A DNA stretch of 23,809 nucleotides from a virus. Below are positions 5,822 to 11,386 of this stretch, in pieces. The first letter of the stretch is position 1. Every line of letters starts with the position of its first letter. The stretch is taken from positions 1 through 23,809 of IMG/VR virus record IMGVR_UViG_3300017743_000125; one strand, 5' to 3'. Under the pieces are notes generated by a model. The model made no database searches, had not been told where the DNA came from, and was given only the letters and a program-made list of their open reading frames with translations. A program made the position numbers and the translations under genes.

Positions 5822-6333
5822 TACTTATCACCTGCCTGCGCCTCAGCGTGCGCCTTCACCTGATCAAGCACATCCTGTGGTGCCCCAGCTTTCGAGGCTT
5901 CACCCCACAGCAACCGCAGCCGGTCTTTATCGGTCAGCAGTTTAGCTTCCGCAACCCAGTCACGGGCTTTCTCTGCCTGCTCGAACCGTTGCACCTTCTC
6001 CATCTCCTCACGCGAAGCACGCTTGTTCCCTGAGTAGCCTGCATTCGCGAGGGCGCGGCCTATGCTGCTGGTTTCGCACACCTCGAGGGCCGATGATTTT
6101 TGAGGCCCACTAGCGCTATCCACCTCATACGCGAGCCCTGTCGCTTTAGGGCAACCGCGTTCCAAATCCTCACCAGAGAAAAACACCAGCGACTTCACCA
6201 CCCACAGTTTTTCAGTCCGATACTCAGGCAGGGTCTCATTCTCAGTGATGATCCTGCCATCTGGATGGTCACTATAGAACCGGCGGATACGCTCCTCAAC
6301 AGTCTCATAATCCTGGAGCGAAAAACTAGGCAT
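5821..6333 (-). CDS. Erf-like single-strand annealing recombinase
   Basis: The 170-aa protein has the signature SALEVCETSSIGRALANAGY (residues 81-100), matching the ALExAETSAIGRALA block of Erf-type single-strand annealing proteins of phages. The N-terminus (DYETVEERIRRFY, then HPDGRIITE) matches actinophage versions of this family. The C-terminal part is a charged helical region. It would coat and anneal complementary ssDNA exposed by the exonuclease encoded just upstream. The ATG at 6333 (TGATG overlap) is chosen over the GTG three bases earlier. Confidence 0.8.
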   Translation of the reverse strand: MPSFSLQDYETVEERIRRFYSDHPDGRIITENETLPEYRTEKLWVVKSLVFFSGEDLERGCPKATGLAYEVDSASGPQKSSALEVCETSSIGRALANAGYSGNKRASREEMEKVQRFEQAEKARDWVAEAKLLTDKDRLRLLWGEASKAGAPQDVLDQVKAHAEAQAGDK

Positions 6334-6473
6334 CACTTACCTACCTTCTCAGCCAAAATGCGCCCCTCAATCTCCCAATAATCACGCCACAAGTCATCAG
6401 GCTGCTCACCACCATGCAAATCCTCAACATACTTAGTGGCAACCTTCCAGATGTTCTTATCCTTTGTATCCAT
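6333..6473 (-). CDS. Small hypothetical protein between exonuclease and annealing genes (46 aa)
   Basis: The ATG at 6473 lies inside the end of the exonuclease gene (17-bp overlap), and its TGA overlaps the annealing gene's ATG. The product, MDTKDKNIWKVATKYVEDL..., is acidic and aromatic-rich (DDLWRDYWEIEGRILAEKV). It has no recognised motif. Its placement between the two partners of a recombination pair suggests a linked role, but that is inference from context. Confidence 0.65.
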   Translation of the reverse strand: MDTKDKNIWKVATKYVEDLHGGEQPDDLWRDYWEIEGRILAEKVGK

Positions 6474-7065
6474 CACTAACCCTCTTCCATAGTTGTTCAG
6501 CCGTATCTTGTAACACGTCAATCATCCCCTCATCCCTTTCCATCCACAAACTTTCAGGCTCAAACCACGCGGGAGCAAACACACCCCCAACATCGATCCG
6601 CTTCATCCACGCAAACAAACACCGCTCAGCGCCCGTAACGTGAAGCTGCCACTGCACCTGCCTGCGGTACTGAATCGGGATAACACCATCAGCCCAATCC
6701 TTCCCCGTAGTCTTTATCTCCGCAATCATCGTGTGATCGGGTGACAGGCCATCAGGTGTAGCCAAATGGTGTGGTGACTTATCGTTTCTAATAAGCCACT
6801 CGTTCGGCAGGATGTCAAACTTCGTGTGAACAGCCCGAGCAATCACCGGCTCAAAGTCCCTCCCGAACGCCATATAAGGATTGTCAGGGATTTGTGTGTC
6901 ATCAATGTAGTCAGTGACCGCCTGTTCAAGCCCTGCCTTCGTTGCCGCCTTAGCCACCTGTGTCGCTGTCACCCCACCCCTGCGGGCAAGCAACCACCCC
7001 TGCGGGAAGTAATGCTTGTTCGCCACAAACCTGTCAGCGGTTATCAAGCGACCATCCTCATCCAC
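6457..7065 (-). CDS. YqaJ-family exonuclease (PD-(D/E)XK)
   Basis: The 202-aa protein carries the YqaJ/lambda-exonuclease core in order: GGVTATQVAKA (residues 30-40), FGRDFEPVIA with E72, LATPDGL with D105, AEIKTT with E116 and K118 (the ExK of the PD-(D/E)XK fold), and QYRRQVQWQLHVTG with Q136/Q138. It would degrade one strand of phage dsDNA ends to make ssDNA for the annealing protein two genes downstream, a two-component phage recombination system. The start is GTG at 7065, 22 bp inside the upstream gene; no better start precedes motif I. The ribosome-binding site is weak, so coupling is likely. Confidence 0.88.
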   Translation of the reverse strand: MDEDGRLITADRFVANKHYFPQGWLLARRGGVTATQVAKAATKAGLEQAVTDYIDDTQIPDNPYMAFGRDFEPVIARAVHTKFDILPNEWLIRNDKSPHHLATPDGLSPDHTMIAEIKTTGKDWADGVIPIQYRRQVQWQLHVTGAERCLFAWMKRIDVGGVFAPAWFEPESLWMERDEGMIDVLQDTAEQLWKRVSDGYKG

Positions 7066-7226
7066 TTCTGGAAAGCAACCTCGTAGCCCTTCTGTTTCGT
7101 CAGCTCATCCACCTGAGCAAGCGCATCATCTAGCGCCGCATAAGCCTCATCTCTGGCCTCACCTGAACCCGCAAGGTCAGCGCCCCACGATCCCACAATC
7201 ACCTTAGATAATTCTTCAACACTCAT
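7044..7226 (-). CDS. Small hypothetical protein heading the recombination operon (60 aa)
   Basis: The ATG at 7226 is preferred over a GTG at 7235 because GAGAGAGG lies about 8-9 nt before it. The product, MSVEELSKVIVGSWGADLAG..., is acidic and helical, with AALDDALAQVDELTKQKGY in its second half. No family recognised. It is divergent from the WhiB gene with only 32 bp between the two starts, so the promoters of the two must overlap or lie within each other's coding regions. It overlaps the exonuclease gene by 22 bp. Confidence 0.65.
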   Translation of the reverse strand: MSVEELSKVIVGSWGADLAGSGEARDEAYAALDDALAQVDELTKQKGYEVAFQKWMRMVA

Positions 7227-7246
7227 CACATTCACCCTCTCTCCGT

Positions 7247-7252
7247 TATCCT
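7247..7252 (+). promoter_or_regulatory. -10 element for leaderless WhiB gene
   Basis: TATCCT lies exactly 6 nt before the ATG at 7259, so a transcript starting at the usual distance would begin at the A of the ATG. No clear -35 is visible. The same spacing is seen at 8682 and 16905. Confidence 0.5.
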
Positions 7253-7258
7253 TACCCT

Positions 7259-7513
7259 ATGACCAACCGCAGACAAACCGCGCACCAGCGCTTGCAACAC
7301 TCCATCAATGAGGTTGGTTCTGTGCCCTGTATGGACAACCCCGCTGTGTTCTTTCCCGAGGATTACCCCAACAAAGAAGAACGGGAACAGACCACCCGCA
7401 TCGCCCGCGACCTCTGCAACAAGTGCCCTATCAAAGAACAATGTTTTGAGTACGCTGTCGAGGCTCAGGAGCCTTACGGGATATGGGCTGGCACACTGCC
7501 ATCAGAACGTTAG
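7259..7513 (+). CDS. whiB: WhiB-family iron-sulfur regulator
   Basis: The 84-aa protein has the WhiB signature: C24 (VPCMDNP), then C53-x2-C56-x5-C62 (DLCNKCPIKEQCFEY), the four ligands of a [4Fe-4S] cluster, followed by YGIWAGTLPSER. The G-I-W-A-G turn stands where host proteins have GVWGG. WhiB proteins bind the primary sigma factor and alter transcription; phage versions such as WhiB-TM4 are known to interfere with host WhiB2. The C-terminus stops soon after the turn, lacking most of the basic tail of host paralogues. It is on the plus strand against nearly all neighbours, leaderless, with no ribosome-binding site visible. Its TAG overlaps the TAA of the opposing gene. Confidence 0.93.
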   Translation: MTNRRQTAHQRLQHSINEVGSVPCMDNPAVFFPEDYPNKEEREQTTRIARDLCNKCPIKEQCFEYAVEAQEPYGIWAGTLPSER

Positions 7514-7686
7514 CCATCTTCATCAATGTCCTCAAACTGTGTGGCAATCGCCCAGGCATTCAAGTGCAAGCGCAGCGTGTGCGCCTGAGTCCTAGTTAGA
7601 GATAAAGTCCCAGGCTCCTCCATCGCCCACACATCATCCCGCAACCGGATATTTACGTCACGCCCATGAGCGCTCACATCCATCAT
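7510..7686 (-). CDS. Small hypothetical protein (58 aa)
   Basis: The ATG at 7686 overlaps the upstream stop (ATGA). The product, MMDVSAHGRDVNIRLRDD..., has short beta-like segments and ends with a helix LTRTQAHTLRLHLNAWAI and an acidic tail EDIDEDG. The helix pattern resembles the C-terminus of the 62-aa protein at 2445-2633. It is convergent with WhiB, the two stop codons overlapping at 7510-7513, and no terminator hairpin is seen between them. Function unknown. Confidence 0.65.
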   Translation of the reverse strand: MMDVSAHGRDVNIRLRDDVWAMEEPGTLSLTRTQAHTLRLHLNAWAIATQFEDIDEDG

Positions 7687-7832
7687 GCTGTCCCCTCCAT
7701 GTTCCCTGCTTCTATCTTCTGAATTATTGAATGAACCCAACCCTCTGAATACATCCCCGCGGGTAGACCCTCAATCAGGATGTCAAGAACCCTAGCCCTC
7801 TCCACCTGCACAGCCTCACCAATCTCATCCAT
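7683..7832 (-). CDS. Small hypothetical protein (49 aa)
   Basis: The start at 7832 gives MDEIGEAVQVERARVLDILI..., a compact helical protein ending KIEAGNMEGTA. It overlaps the end of the winged-helix gene by 8 bp and the next gene by an ATGA. An earlier in-frame start further upstream would read through the winged-helix coding region and is rejected. The -RVLDILIEGLPAGMYSEGWVH pattern could be a small helical DNA- or protein-binding unit; no assignment is made. Confidence 0.6.
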   Translation of the reverse strand: MDEIGEAVQVERARVLDILIEGLPAGMYSEGWVHSIIQKIEAGNMEGTA

Positions 7833-8118
7833 GTGAGACACCCCACACGATAGACCTGCGCCCCGAGGGGAGAACCTGCCGCGCATCAGTATCAGCCACC
7901 AAGCCCTTCCCCACAAGCTCAGCACGCCTAGACCTAATCCCTGACTCACTCGCCCGAGGTGCCGTCTTGTAGTTGCGGTAAGCCTCAATCAGCTCACCAT
8001 CAGTGCGAGGGCGCTTCTCCAACACACGCAGAATAAACGCCTGTGTCTGAGTCACATCGCTCACAGAGTCAGCAGCCTCCTGACTTGTCACCGGATCGGT
8101 TCTTCTTGCTCTAGCCAT
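7825..8118 (-). CDS. Winged-helix DNA-binding protein
   Basis: The 97-aa protein begins MARARRTDPVTSQEAADSV and contains QAFILRVLEKRPRTDGELIEAY, then GIRSRRAELVGKGLVADTDARQVLPSGRRSIVW. That is the helix-turn-helix plus wing layout common in small actinophage proteins that open with DPxTSxEAA. The recognition helix would be SESGIRSRRAELVGKG, and the wing the R-Q-V-L-P-S-G-R-R-S-I-V-W strand. A regulatory role, possibly at the palindromic operators of this phage, is possible but not shown. It starts with a TGATG overlap with the upstream membrane-protein gene. Confidence 0.7.
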   Translation of the reverse strand: MARARRTDPVTSQEAADSVSDVTQTQAFILRVLEKRPRTDGELIEAYRNYKTAPRASESGIRSRRAELVGKGLVADTDARQVLPSGRRSIVWGVSHG

Positions 8119-8264
8119 CAGTTACTCCCCTTCAGTAGTTTCATGGAAGCCCAGGCAACCAAACCCAGGCCAATAAGCGAGGCACCATTGATAGGTGCCA
8201 GCGGGTCAATCATCCCTGGCGCGAACAGGAACCCTGCCCCCACCACCATCAGCACCCAGCCCAT
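8118..8264 (-). CDS. Small two-TM membrane protein (48 aa)
   Basis: The ATG at 8264 overlaps the upstream stop (TGATG). The product, MGWVLMVVGAGFLFAPGMID..., has two hydrophobic stretches (about 2-16 and 27-42) around a short PLAPING loop, and ends KLLKGSN, a basic tail. A longer reading from 8336 is rejected because it would overlap the upstream gene. A membrane protein is clear; its role is not. It is encoded away from the main lysis block. Confidence 0.65.
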   Translation of the reverse strand: MGWVLMVVGAGFLFAPGMIDPLAPINGASLIGLGLVAWASMKLLKGSN

Positions 8265-8605
8265 CACAGGTTCACCCCGATAACGACAGCTGCCGTCACA
8301 AAGGCTGTGGCAATCAGCGACCACCCCGCAACACACATCCCCAAGCGCTTAGCCGGTCTGAGGTCACGCCTACGCACAGCGGGTTCCTGCAAAGCCACAT
8401 GCGAGCTTGCAGGCTTTGGCCCGAACCGTTCGTTATCCCACACTGTCAGAGCCTTCTGAAAGAAATCCTCATCAGTGAGAATTGCCCTCATCAGCTCCGG
8501 TGGCAACTGGTGAACGTGCTTCGCGTACCAGCGCACCGTATCTTGCAAGGCAGGGTTTTGGATTGCCTCCTGCATTGCCGCATCAATGTTCTTGTATAAG
8601 CCCAT
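8264..8605 (-). CDS. Membrane-anchored hypothetical protein (113 aa)
   Basis: The soluble N-terminal region (MGLYKNIDAAMQEAIQNPAL...) is helical and contains VRWYAKHVHQLPPELMRAIL. A basic linker (RRRDLRPAKR) precedes a single C-terminal transmembrane helix (MCVAGWSLIATAFVTAAVVIGV, described here by its ends at about residues 90-112). The topology is that of a tail-anchored cytoplasmic protein. The gene opens an operon with its own promoter at 8635-8662 and the shared AACGAAAGGGAAAA leader, and the next genes follow by overlaps. It may act with the small membrane protein just downstream. Function unknown. Confidence 0.75.
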   Translation of the reverse strand: MGLYKNIDAAMQEAIQNPALQDTVRWYAKHVHQLPPELMRAILTDEDFFQKALTVWDNERFGPKPASSHVALQEPAVRRRDLRPAKRLGMCVAGWSLIATAFVTAAVVIGVNL

Positions 8606-8634
8606 GATTTTCCCTTTCGTTAGGCGTTGCTAAA

Positions 8635-8662
8635 AGTGTATAGCATAACCACAGAAAAGCAA
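8635..8662 (-). promoter_or_regulatory. Promoter with degenerate operator (cassette copy 3)
   Basis: On the minus strand, TTGCTT (8657-8662), a 16-bp spacer and TACACT (8635-8640), then a 29-nt leader with AACGAAAGGGAAAA before the ATG at 8605. The operator position reads GTGTATAGCATAACCAC on the plus strand (8636-8652): one half-site GTGTATA is kept and the other has changed, 13 of 17 positions matching the copy at 18909. Confidence 0.6.
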
Positions 8663-8663
8663 A

Positions 8664-8680
8664 ACACCCAGCCAGGGTGT
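8664..8680. repeat. Inverted repeat between divergent promoters
   Basis: ACACCC-AGCCA-GGGTGT, a perfect 6-bp dyad, sits immediately upstream of the -10 of the plus-strand HTH gene and beside the -35 of the minus-strand gene. It could be an operator for the HTH protein itself. Confidence 0.4.
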
Positions 8681-8681
8681 G

Positions 8682-8687
8682 TATAGT
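8682..8687 (+). promoter_or_regulatory. -10 element for leaderless HTH gene
   Basis: TATAGT lies 6 nt before the ATG at 8694; the preceding bases TGTG resemble an upstream extension of the -10. No -35 is apparent. The transcript would start on the ATG. Confidence 0.6.
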
Positions 8688-8693
8688 GTAAGC

Positions 8694-8903
8694 ATGATTA
8701 GAACAGACAGCTACGACATAAGCGACCTGAGTACCGAACAGCTCGCAGACTTACGGGCATGGCAAACAGAGCGCCTAGAAACCGTCACCACAGAGCTGAG
8801 AAGGCGCGTAGAAGCCGATTATCAGGACAACAAGAACATCATGTCGCTCGCTAAAAAAGCGGGCGTTACAAGGCGCACAGTGTACGCCTGGGTAAACAGC
8901 TAA
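8694..8903 (+). CDS. Small helix-turn-helix DNA-binding protein (69 aa)
   Basis: The product begins MIRTDSYDISDLSTEQLADL. An N-terminal helical half contains LRAWQTERLETVTTELRRRV (possible dimerising helix). A C-terminal HTH follows: MSLAKKAGVTRRTVYAWVN (about residues 50-68), with the SLAKKAGVTRRTVY pattern of MerR-, resolvase- or Xre-like recognition motifs. It is likely a small regulator. The start at 8694 is preferred over a GTG at 8679 because the -10 lies 6 nt upstream, giving a leaderless mRNA. It is divergent from the gene at 8605 and ends one base from the opposing 29-aa gene. Confidence 0.8.
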   Translation: MIRTDSYDISDLSTEQLADLRAWQTERLETVTTELRRRVEADYQDNKNIMSLAKKAGVTRRTVYAWVNS

Positions 8904-8993
8904 CTACTGGCAGGAATCACAGAGCAGCGCTTCAGCAGGATCAATCGGGCAAGCATACCCATTCACTTCCTCAAGCAAATCAAGGTCAGCCAT
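8904..8993 (-). CDS. 29-aa cysteine-containing ORF at the end of the lysis operon
   Basis: The ATG at 8993 overlaps the holin's TAA (TAATG), and the frame stops at TAG 8904, abutting the stop of the plus-strand HTH gene. The peptide begins MADLDLLEEVNGYACPID and ends with LLCDSCQ. Three cysteines, C15 and the C25-x2-C28 pair, could bind a metal, alone or as a dimer. It is short enough to be missed by gene callers. Coupling to the holin gene and the clear Cys spacing make it plausible; function unknown. Confidence 0.55.
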   Translation of the reverse strand: MADLDLLEEVNGYACPIDPAEALLCDSCQ

Positions 8994-9196
8994 TAGGCAC
9001 CAGCCTTGTCATACACAAGCACCGAAGTGAGCAAAGACATCACACCGGCAAGCGCAGCAATACCCGCAACCTGCCCCCAGTCCACATCAATGACATTCAA
9101 AACCTGCGAACCCGTGATCACAGCAATCGCAGTCTGCGCCACAGTCTTGATGGCACGCTCCACCGAATACTGCAAATAACTTTTCAACTTATCCAT
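8993..9196 (-). CDS. r1t-type holin
   Basis: The 67-aa protein fits the phage r1t holin family: a short basic N-terminus (MDKLKSYLQYSVERAIKTVA), a first hydrophobic helix (QTAIAVITGSQVL), the family-typical VDWGQVAGIAALAGVMSLLTSVLV second helix (given by its ends, residues about 38-61), and a short YDKAGA tail. Holins oligomerise in the cytoplasmic membrane and release endolysin at a set time. The ATG lies 8 bp inside the upstream gene. It follows the endolysin and two other membrane genes. Confidence 0.85.
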   Translation of the reverse strand: MDKLKSYLQYSVERAIKTVAQTAIAVITGSQVLNVIDVDWGQVAGIAALAGVMSLLTSVLVYDKAGA

Positions 9197-9407
9197 CTTG
9201 TTCCCCTGTCTTTATATCTTCAAAAACACTTCCTGCAATATAGCTCGAAAGTAGAAGGGTTATGAGCGCTACACCACCCGTAATCAAATCGCGTGTGCCT
9301 GAGTCATTGTTCATCAGCGTTGCCACACTTCCAGTGACTAACATCAGCGAACCCAGCACAAACGCAACGAAAATGTAACGCCGCCTAATCTTCCACGAGG
9401 GTTTCAT
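9189..9407 (-). CDS. Two-TM membrane protein in lysis cassette (72 aa)
   Basis: The start at 9407 (TAATG with the preceding gene) gives MKPSWKIRRRYIFVAFV..., a basic N-terminus followed by two hydrophobic helices (about 11-31 and 42-62) and an acidic C-terminal tail (EDIKTGEQDG). The size and topology are those of a class II holin or an antiholin/pinholin partner. It is encoded between an XhlA-like protein and the r1t-type holin. No sequence family recognised. Confidence 0.75.
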   Translation of the reverse strand: MKPSWKIRRRYIFVAFVLGSLMLVTGSVATLMNNDSGTRDLITGGVALITLLLSSYIAGSVFEDIKTGEQDG

Positions 9408-9643
9408 TACGCCACCAACTTTGTCAAGAACGGTGCGAGTGCCGCCAGCAACCCGAAGCCACCAACTGCCCACCCAACCCTCATCTCTAATTTGCGAAGC
9501 CTGTTTTCATGGTCATCAATCTTGTCCTCCGAGTCAGGCAGACTGTTAGCGATCTTCTCAAGCAACCGGCCCTGCCGTTGAACCTCAAGATAAATATCTT
9601 TCATCGAAACCTTTACCGCCACAGTGTCAGTGTTCTCAGTCAT
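9407..9643 (-). CDS. XhlA-like membrane protein (holin-associated)
   Basis: The 78-aa protein begins MTENTDTVAVKVSMKDIYLE. It has a coiled-coil segment (EVQRQGRLLEKIANSL and DDHENRLRKLEMR) followed by one C-terminal transmembrane helix (VGWAVGGFGLLAALAPFL) and a KLVA end. A coiled coil plus a C-terminal anchor next to an endolysin is the layout of hemolysin XhlA-type proteins that act with a holin. The start at 9643 overlaps the endolysin stop (TAATG); an upstream GTG at 9655 in the same frame would give four extra residues. Confidence 0.75.
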   Translation of the reverse strand: MTENTDTVAVKVSMKDIYLEVQRQGRLLEKIANSLPDSEDKIDDHENRLRKLEMRVGWAVGGFGLLAALAPFLTKLVA

Positions 9644-10359
9644 TAGCAACACCACCGCTCATCATTGAGAGAACGCTGGATTGCCCTGTAAGTCACTCGA
9701 CCCCACACGCCATCCACCCTGCCTATGTAGTAGCCCCAGTTGTGCAGTTGTTCCTGCACAGCTTTACGGGTCTGTGGCCCCATCTGACCATCGACAGTGA
9801 CACCCACAGCTCTTTGGATAGCGCGGTAAGTGTAGCTACCTGGTTTGCCATCTACGCGCCCCTTGTAGTGCCCTGCTTCCGCAAGTTGTGTCTGCCATGC
9901 CCGCCAGGTGTTTTTCCCCATGCGACCATCCACACGAAGGGCAGGCTTTGCTCCCAGGTTGTTGCTCACAAGGTAAGGCTGAGGGTCTACCTGAGTGCCC
10001 CAAGTTTTGCGAGTCCTCACCTCAAAATGTAAATGATTTCCGGTGCTTGCGCCGGTGCTTCCGCTGGTTCCCAAGAACGCTCCGGGCGCTACCCGCTCAC
10101 CCAGTCTCAGAGGGGTTGCCTCCCGTAGGTGATAGTAAGCGGTGTGAATGTCCCCATGATCAAGGATGAGCGTGTGCCCACCACCGTTAGGACTCCACCC
10201 AATATGCACGACCACACCAGTAGCCGGTGCGCTAATAGGGAACTGCCCGCCAACATCAATGCCTCGGTGCAGTTGCCGTCTGCCATTTATCGGGTGAATC
10301 CGGTAACCGAACCCGCTACGTTCTTTCTTGTCAGCAGGCCAGGGCTTGCTCAGCCGCAT
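9643..10359 (-). CDS. Endolysin: M23 peptidase with C-terminal peptidoglycan-binding repeats
   Basis: The 238-aa protein has an M23 domain at residues 1-130 with zinc/catalytic residues H31 and D35 (LHRGIDVG), H77 (AYYHL) and H109/H111 (GNHLHFEV). A C-terminal cell-wall binding region follows, with three short repeats of the type VDG-x-xG-x-x-TxRA(I/W)Q at about 143-157, 169-184 and 189-200/214-229. There is no signal peptide, so export would depend on the holin. It would cleave peptide bridges of host peptidoglycan at lysis. It overlaps the preceding XkdW-like gene (TAATG) and the following membrane gene. It is the second M23 enzyme of this phage. Confidence 0.92.
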   Translation of the reverse strand: MRLSKPWPADKKERSGFGYRIHPINGRRQLHRGIDVGGQFPISAPATGVVVHIGWSPNGGGHTLILDHGDIHTAYYHLREATPLRLGERVAPGAFLGTSGSTGASTGNHLHFEVRTRKTWGTQVDPQPYLVSNNLGAKPALRVDGRMGKNTWRAWQTQLAEAGHYKGRVDGKPGSYTYRAIQRAVGVTVDGQMGPQTRKAVQEQLHNWGYYIGRVDGVWGRVTYRAIQRSLNDERWCC

Positions 10360-10679
10360 TACACAACCGCTGAGGGGTCAACAGGGTACGGGTGAGCACT
10401 CTTTACAGCCTCAACCGCATCCAACCAATCCTGCTCCGCAACTTCCCCACGCTGAAAATTGAAAAACACAGGGTCAGACTCAGCCTGGTATGCGGTCTGG
10501 CGTTCCTTCTGAACAGCCTCATACGCCACTTCATACTCAACCTGTGCCCACTCGGCCTGAAGCTCCTCAAGGGAAGGTTTCGGTGTGTCACCCAGCCAGT
10601 TCAGCCCCGAATAGTCGTTACCGTTCAGAGTCCACTCAGCATCAGGGTAACGCTTACTAAGAATCGTTGAAATGTCCAT
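10359..10679 (-). CDS. XkdW-like small tail-associated protein
   Basis: The 106-aa protein begins MDISTILSKRYPDAEWTLNG and continues NDYSGLNWLGDTPKPSLEEL. This YPDAEWTLNGxxYxGLxWL pattern, followed by a KPTxEEL helix, is the XkdW-type domain common beside tail-fibre genes of marine and soil phages. The C-terminal half is helical and charged. It lies between the fibre-like protein and the endolysin, overlapping each by TAATG. It probably acts in fibre assembly or as a small tail component; the role of the family is not settled. Confidence 0.75.
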   Translation of the reverse strand: MDISTILSKRYPDAEWTLNGNDYSGLNWLGDTPKPSLEELQAEWAQVEYEVAYEAVQKERQTAYQAESDPVFFNFQRGEVAEQDWLDAVEAVKSAHPYPVDPSAVV

Positions 10680-11371
10680 TAGCCTGCCACCTCCATGAGG
10701 GTAATAGTAGAAACGGTCCTAGCAACCCGGTTGTTATCGGCGGTTACCGCGCCCCTGTTCACATAAAAAGTTCCCGTTGAGGTCGAATTGGCAACGTTAC
10801 CGATTTCGACAGAGTAGGTAGTTGCGGAGGTTGTGCTAGGGCTGTCCAAGAATTGAAAAGCTACTGTTGTTGAATTTCCGGTACCATCTAAAGAATTCAA
10901 CGTGTGCGCGGTCACGCTGGTTCGAGAGCCGTCAGTGCCCCCCAAAGCAATATCGGTAGCGCCTCTTTGTAGTTTCAAGGCAAAGCTACCTTGTCTACTT
11001 GTGATGCTGTTCCCGCCGTAAACACTGACCATAGCCAAAATCTTGCTAGAAGTGCTGCTTGGCGTAATGGCCGCGGTCAAACCCGTGATTTCAGTAAAGA
11101 CCGCCGTAGCCAACGATGCGCTAAAAGTGTCCGTCTTAGTTGTAGACACAACCTGCAAAATAGAACCTTGGCCAACACCCGTAAAAGCTGAACCGTTATA
11201 CACCTCAACAGCGTTACTGTCCTCAAGGTAAGTGACCATCCCCTCAGAAGGGGAGGAGATTGCAGTGCTGCGTGCGGAAGAATCTGCAAACACCATCACA
11301 GACTGATCGGACACAACGTTCAGTTCCGCAGCGGTCAAAACCTGACCGGCAACAAACACTTCTCTCGGCAA
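10679..11371 (-). CDS. Tail fibre / receptor-binding-like protein
   Basis: The 230-aa protein begins MPREVFVAGQVLTAAELNVV, an N-terminus typical of fibre proteins. A middle part (SEGMVTYLEDSNAVEVYNGS) resembles the phage-attachment stretch found in many fibres. The C-terminal 150 residues are a Ser/Thr/Gly-rich beta domain (KILAMVSVYGG, FALKLQRGATDIALGG, TVSTITLMEVAG) like the receptor-binding beta-sandwich of phages of marine and freshwater bacteria. It starts at TTG (11371), supported by GGAG seven bases upstream. It would sit at the tail tip and contact the host surface. Confidence 0.75.
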   Translation of the reverse strand: MPREVFVAGQVLTAAELNVVSDQSVMVFADSSARSTAISSPSEGMVTYLEDSNAVEVYNGSAFTGVGQGSILQVVSTTKTDTFSASLATAVFTEITGLTAAITPSSTSSKILAMVSVYGGNSITSRQGSFALKLQRGATDIALGGTDGSRTSVTAHTLNSLDGTGNSTTVAFQFLDSPSTTSATTYSVEIGNVANSTSTGTFYVNRGAVTADNNRVARTVSTITLMEVAG

Positions 11372-11386
11372 AATATCTCCTAAATA

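Noticed and set aside
7683-7988. Longer form (101 aa) of the 49-aa protein
   Set aside because: The extension reads through the winged-helix gene in another frame; the start at 7832 fits the operon's overlap style.
8118-8336. 72-aa form of the small membrane protein
   Set aside because: The upstream extension overlaps the end of the preceding membrane protein gene; the TGATG start at 8264 is better.
8679-8903. GTG start at 8679 for the HTH gene
   Set aside because: It would place the start codon within the promoter region; the -10 at 8682-8687 predicts a transcript beginning at 8694.
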